Origin: CALBMX01 sp047629095
GTDB lineage: Bacteria; Planctomycetota; UBA1135; GCA-002686595
Length of the DNA: 9,718 nucleotides
Assembly (NCBI GenBank): GCA_047629095.1
Contig: JBLHWM010000117.1
Location: 1-9,718, forward strand
Direction of reading: 5' to 3'
This document shows, one piece after another, positions 6,773 to 9,718 of this stretch. Position 1 is the first letter of the stretch, and each line of letters opens with the position of its first letter. A model generated the notes under the pieces. It had not been told where the DNA came from, did not search any database, and was given only the letters and a program-made list of their open reading frames with translations. Made by a program: the position numbers and the translations under genes.

Positions 6773-6811
6773 AAACCGGCGCGCCCTAGTGCAACTAGGG
6801 CGCGCCGGTTT
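6773..6811 (-). terminator. Strong intrinsic terminator of metK (18-bp perfect stem)
   Basis: Positions 6773-6790 and 6794-6811 are exact inverted repeats (AAACCGGCGCGCCCTAGT and its complement) around a 3-nt loop. The structure starts 22 nt beyond the metK stop codon. On the - strand the stem runs into TTTCTTTG. The very GC-rich, perfect stem makes this the most stable hairpin in the window. It separates metK transcription from the lipoprotein gene downstream. Confidence 0.85.
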
Positions 6812-6833
6812 CGAGTCGAACTTGTTCGCTCGC

Positions 6834-8024
6834 TTAGCCTGCGTGGGCAGCCACTGCGTCCGCAAGGGCGGCGGCGCGGCTGGTGGATTCCCAGGCGAAC
6901 TCGGAGCGACCGAAGTGGCCGTGGTAGGCCGTCTTTTCGAAGACAGGTGACTTGAGGTCCAGGTCGCGGATAATGGCGGCCGGGGTCAGGTCGAAGACCT
7001 TGCCGATGGCTTCGGTGATCGCTTCGTCGGAAGCCTTGCCGGTGCCGAAGGTGTCCACGAAGATCGACAGGGGCTTGGCCACGCCGATGGCGTAGGCAAG
7101 CTGTACTTCGCAGCGGTCGGCGAGGCCAGCGGCCACGACGTTCTTCGCAACCCAACGGGCGGCGTAGGCTGCGGAGCGGTCCACCTTAGAGCTGTCCTTA
7201 CCGGAGAAGGCACCGCCACCGTGGCGACCCATGCCGCCGTAGGTGTCGACGATGATCTTGCGGCCGGTGAGGCCACAGTCGCCGTGGGGCCCGCCGAGCA
7301 CGAACTTGCCGGTCGGGTTGATGTGGTAGATGGTCTCGTCGTCGAGCATGCCGTCGGGCATGACCGGCTTGATCACCTTCTCGATGATCTCCCTGCGGAT
7401 CTCAGCGAGCACGTCCTTTTCAGAAGACTTGCCGTTGACATTTTCATCGTGCTGGGTAGAGATCACGACCGTGTGGACGCGGACGGGCTTGTTGCCGTCG
7501 TACTCCACCGTGATTTGACTCTTCGAGTCGGGGCGCAACCAAGCGAGTTGCTTGTTCTGGCGCAGCTCGGCCATCTTGGCCACGAGCAGGTGAGCGTAGT
7601 GAACGGGGAAGGGCATCAGCTCCTTCGTCTCGTTGCAGGCAAAGCCGAACATCAAGCCCTGGTCACCAGCACCTTGTTCGGTGTGAAGGCCTTCACCCTC
7701 GGACACGCCCTGGGCAATGTCGGGGCTCTGCTTGTCGAGGGTTACCATGACGGCGCAGGTGTCGCCATTGATGCCAAAGGCGTCGCTGGTGTAACCGATG
7801 CGCTTGATCGTGTTGCGAACGATCTCCTGGTAGTTAACCACGGCGGTCGTGGTGATCTCACCGGCAATGACAGCGAGGCCCGTGGTTACCATGGTCTCAC
7901 AGGCGACGCGGCTTTCCGGATCCTGGGCGAGGATCGCGTCCAGAATGGCGTCAGAGACTTGGTCAGCCACCTTGTCGGGGTGGCCCATGGATACAGATTC
8001 AGATGTGAAGAGGTGGCGCGCCAT
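6834..8024 (-). CDS. metK: S-adenosylmethionine synthase (methionine adenosyltransferase)
   Basis: A 396-aa cytoplasmic enzyme of normal MetK length. It makes S-adenosylmethionine from methionine and ATP, releasing phosphate and pyrophosphate; the protein usually works as a tetramer. All family landmarks are visible: FTSESVSMGHPDK at residues 6-18 with His15, the hexapeptide GAGDQG (118-123), INPTGKFVLGGPHGDCGLTGRKIIVDTYGG (235-264) containing substrate and metal ligands, the phosphate-loop-like GGGAFSGKD (269-277), and the C-terminal RDLDLKSPVFEKTAYHGHFGR. The ATG at 8024 gives the standard MARHLFTSES N-terminus and has AGGA eight bases upstream (8033-8036). It lies 234 bp behind waaA with a candidate promoter in the gap, and is followed by a strong terminator, so it may be expressed singly or by read-through from waaA. 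There is no sign of damage or transfer. Confidence 0.98.
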   Translation of the reverse strand: MARHLFTSESVSMGHPDKVADQVSDAILDAILAQDPESRVACETMVTTGLAVIAGEITTTAVVNYQEIVRNTIKRIGYTSDAFGINGDTCAVMVTLDKQSPDIAQGVSEGEGLHTEQGAGDQGLMFGFACNETKELMPFPVHYAHLLVAKMAELRQNKQLAWLRPDSKSQITVEYDGNKPVRVHTVVISTQHDENVNGKSSEKDVLAEIRREIIEKVIKPVMPDGMLDDETIYHINPTGKFVLGGPHGDCGLTGRKIIVDTYGGMGRHGGGAFSGKDSSKVDRSAAYAARWVAKNVVAAGLADRCEVQLAYAIGVAKPLSIFVDTFGTGKASDEAITEAIGKVFDLTPAAIIRDLDLKSPVFEKTAYHGHFGRSEFAWESTSRAAALADAVAAHAG

Positions 8025-8258
8025 AATTGCATTCCTATCGGAAAGGAGCAGATGTGAGGTGTTCTATTAGTAGAGAGGGGGGCTCCCGAGGGGCACAGGG
8101 GCACTTCGAGGATTAGAATCATATCTCCGGATACGTCGATGGGTCGATTTCAATGGCCTTTTCTGGGGGGTTTGAAGCCCGACAGCGAGGCCGAATCCGG
8201 TGTTCGCCGAGGGAATCGAGCCCAAGGGCCACGAATCTCGCTCACACTAAGGAATACC
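8025..8258 (-). promoter_or_regulatory. metK leader / waaA-metK spacer (234 bp)
   Basis: No credible gene lies here. No terminator is visible after waaA, so read-through into metK is possible. I compared the leader by eye with SAM-I, SAM-II and SAH riboswitch cores and saw no match. A short direct repeat (GTCGAT GG GTCGAT) lies at 8135-8148 on the + strand. A promoter candidate is listed separately. The length would leave room for an undescribed leader structure, but I cannot show one. Confidence 0.45.
8118..8147 (-). promoter_or_regulatory. Candidate promoter for metK
   Basis: On the - strand TATGAT (8118-8123) matches the -10 consensus at five of six bases, and TCGACC (8142-8147) matches the -35 box at four of six, with an 18-bp spacer. 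Transcription would begin near 8111 and leave a leader of about 87 nt before the ATG. Placement upstream of a housekeeping gene and after the waaA stop is sensible. The call rests on sequence match alone. Confidence 0.35.
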
Positions 8259-9647
8259 CTAGCCTGGAGCCGGAGGCAGGCAAGAAGCCTGCAAAGCTCG
8301 CAGAGTTAGGCCAGCGGCGCCCTGTTGGGAGCGCGTCGCCTCCATCCCGGCGGCGCCCATTCGAGCGCGCAGCTCCCCATCAGCGCCGAGCTCCGCTAGG
8401 GCTGCCGTCAACTCCGCCGTGTCGGCGACGATGCGCACAGCCTCAGCGCGAGTCAGGATGCGCGCCTCCTGGGTGAAGTTCTCCAGGTTCGGGCCCGTCA
8501 GGACCGGGCGGCCCTGGGCTGCTGGCTCGAGCATGTTCTGGCCGCCGTGGGGAATTAGGCTGCCGCCCACGAAGGCGATATCGGCCAGTCCGAAGACGCG
8601 CTCGAGCTCGCCGATGGTGTCGACGATCGCGGGGCGCGTTGCATCCGGGACCTGGCCTGCACGTAGTTCGGAGAGTAGCTGGGGCTCGATCCCGAGCTCG
8701 GCTAGGTTCTTCAGGATCTCGGTCATGCGCTTGGGGTGCCGGGGCACGATGATCAAGCGCGATCCTGGCAAGCCTGCGAGCCAGGCCTCGGCCACGTACT
8801 TTTCCTCGGGGGGATGGGTGCTGCCGGCGACGAAGGTGAGTGAACCTGGATTGGGGTTGCCGAGCAGCTGAGTGAGCTCTTTGCTCGGATCCACGGGGCC
8901 GATCTTGAGGCCGTCGGCCTTGATGTTACCGGTCTCCATCACACGCCCTGGATGGACGAAGAGCGAGAGGAAGCGCTTGGTGTACTCGGGGCCCTGGGAG
9001 CAGAACAGCGAGATGCGATTGAACTGGGGCAGGAGACCCTTGAAGATGCGGTAGGACTTGTGGCTCTTCTTCGTGATGCGTCCGTTGACCACGGCCACGG
9101 GGATCCCGAGCCGGTTCGCCTCGCGCAGGAAGTTCGGCCAGATCTCGAGCTCGATGAGGATCACCGTGGAGGGCACAACGTTGCGGAAGAAGCGTGCGCA
9201 GACGAAGGAGAGGTCGATCGGAAAACGCACGATCTCGTGGCCCGGAAAGAGATCCGTGGCAATGGCGAAGCCCGTCTCGGTTGACGTAGAGATCACGACC
9301 TCGAGATCAGGGCGCGTGCGCTCGAGCTCGCGCACGATAGAGGTCGCTCCCTTGACCTCCCCCACCGAGACGCCGTGGATCACGACACGCTTCTTGGAGG
9401 TGCTCTGGCCAAGGGGCTTGAGGCCCTTGCCAAGGCGGCCGAGAACCATGGCTCCAAAGCCAGGGCGCGCGTAACTGCGCATGATTAGCCACGGCAGGCC
9501 GAAGACCGCGGCCACCAACCAGATCAAGTCATAGAGCTTATGGAGGGACCAGCGCAGGAGCCCCGGGTGGGGATCCGTGCGGATGGCATCTGGCAGCTCG
9601 CTAACTTCCTTACTGCTCAAATGGGCTACAGCCCAGCTCCGTGGCAC
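8259..9647 (-). CDS. waaA: 3-deoxy-D-manno-octulosonic acid (Kdo) transferase
   Basis: A 462-aa membrane-anchored GT-B glycosyltransferase (KdtA/WaaA) that transfers Kdo from CMP-Kdo onto lipid A precursor at the inner face of the cytoplasmic membrane. An N-terminal hydrophobic anchor is seen at about 38-56 (LYDLIWLVAAVFGLPWLIM). The acceptor-side domain has HGVSVGEVKGA (91-101) with Glu97 at the catalytic-base position, and IELEIWPNFLREA (165-177). The donor domain has GSTHPPEE (275-282), VPRHPKR (301-307) and GGSLIPHGGQNMLEPAAQGRPV split over 361-382, which bind the CMP-Kdo nucleotide. The start is uncertain. The GTG at 9647 overlaps the preceding gene by 22 nt and gives about 30 residues more than is usual before the anchor; a TTG at 9620 would avoid the overlap. 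Neither has a good Shine-Dalgarno. The gene implies a Kdo-containing LPS. Single or multiple Kdo transfer cannot be read from sequence. Confidence 0.95.
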   Translation of the reverse strand: MPRSWAVAHLSSKEVSELPDAIRTDPHPGLLRWSLHKLYDLIWLVAAVFGLPWLIMRSYARPGFGAMVLGRLGKGLKPLGQSTSKKRVVIHGVSVGEVKGATSIVRELERTRPDLEVVISTSTETGFAIATDLFPGHEIVRFPIDLSFVCARFFRNVVPSTVILIELEIWPNFLREANRLGIPVAVVNGRITKKSHKSYRIFKGLLPQFNRISLFCSQGPEYTKRFLSLFVHPGRVMETGNIKADGLKIGPVDPSKELTQLLGNPNPGSLTFVAGSTHPPEEKYVAEAWLAGLPGSRLIIVPRHPKRMTEILKNLAELGIEPQLLSELRAGQVPDATRPAIVDTIGELERVFGLADIAFVGGSLIPHGGQNMLEPAAQGRPVLTGPNLENFTQEARILTRAEAVRIVADTAELTAALAELGADGELRARMGAAGMEATRSQQGAAGLTLRALQASCLPPAPG

Positions 9648-9718
9648 TTCTTGAACTTCTTACCGCTACCACAGGGGCAGGGCTCGTTGCGCTCGACTGC
9701 GGGCATCGAGGCGGCCTT
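9626..9718 (-). CDS. secA: C-terminal end of a SEC-C zinc-motif protein, most likely preprotein translocase SecA
   Basis: The last 30 codons of a gene that enters from the right edge on the - strand and stops at TAG (9626-9628). They encode RNEPCPCGSGKKFKKCHG, the SEC-C zinc-binding motif in C-x-C-x8-C-H form, as found at the extreme C-terminus of SecA where it binds zinc and SecB or phospholipid. The AVERNEPCPCGSGKKFKKCHG arrangement at the very end of the protein fits SecA well. Other proteins carry SEC-C motifs, so the gene name is likely, not certain. It is the ATPase that drives Sec-dependent export, which the porin and both lipoproteins here would need. The waaA frame begins within its last codons, so the two are probably co-transcribed. 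Confidence 0.8.
   Translation of the reverse strand, partial: KAASMPAVERNEPCPCGSGKKFKKCHGAGL

Noticed and set aside
6697..7155. Upstream extension of the lipoprotein frame into metK (153 extra codons)
   Set aside because: The extension overlaps metK and its terminator, is Arg-rich and domain-free, and would bury a good lipoprotein signal peptide.
7221..8057. 278-codon + strand open frame opposite metK
   Set aside because: metK is unmistakable on the other strand over the same bases. The antisense product looks like a codon-bias artefact rich in Val, His and Asp.
8001..8057. Repeated AGATGTGA at 8001 and 8050
   Set aside because: It is eight bases, two copies only, one inside metK coding sequence; consistent with chance.
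8200..8250. tRNA-like T-loop sequence (GGGCTCGATTCCC on the - strand)
   Set aside because: No matching acceptor, D or anticodon arms can be folded around it, and there is no CCA end. It is a chance resemblance.

Overview
This is a GC-rich bacterial chromosomal window of about 9.7 kb with ordinary gene density. It reads as a Gram-negative, LPS-type envelope neighbourhood: a Kdo transferase, an outer-membrane porin ending in phenylalanine, and two predicted lipoproteins. The pseudopilin-like protein carries an H-X9-DG motif near its C-terminus. That architecture is especially common in Planctomycetota and their PVC relatives, so I lean towards a planctomycete or related lineage. This is an inference from family distribution, and no rRNA or other phylogenetic marker is present to settle it.

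Layout. On the + strand at the left edge lie the C-terminal end of an unrecognised protein (2-286) and, overlapping it by 4 nt (GTGA), a HEAT-repeat lipoprotein (283-1773). Everything else is on the - strand, transcribed right to left. The order is: the last 30 residues of a SEC-C zinc-motif protein, most likely SecA (9626-9718); waaA/kdtA (8259-9647); metK (6834-8024) with a 234-nt leader and a very strong terminator hairpin behind it; a 519-aa lipoprotein built on aromatic WPL/YGLFP...GPvWW repeats (5137-6696); a type IV pilin-like H-X9-DG protein (4179-4841) followed by a 15-bp perfect hairpin; an OprO/OprP-type porin (2791-4017); and a UbiA-superfamily protein closest to decaprenyl-phosphate phosphoribosyltransferase (1783-2685). 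The last of these converges with the HEAT gene, with 9 bp between the stop codons.

Functional reading. SecA-type export, Kdo transfer to lipid A, the porin, the lipoproteins and the polyprenyl-phosphate enzyme all concern envelope building. metK (S-adenosylmethionine synthesis) is the one central-metabolism gene. The two clear intrinsic terminators divide the - strand into secA-waaA-(metK), lipoprotein-pseudopilin, and porin-ubiA units. A candidate promoter for the porin sits inside the loop of the terminator in front of it.

I found no mobile element, CRISPR array, tRNA/rRNA, toxin-antitoxin or defence system. The least explained item is the aromatic-repeat lipoprotein. The others worth checking are the nested terminator/promoter, the DPPR-synthase-like gene outside an arabinan locus, and the metK leader.
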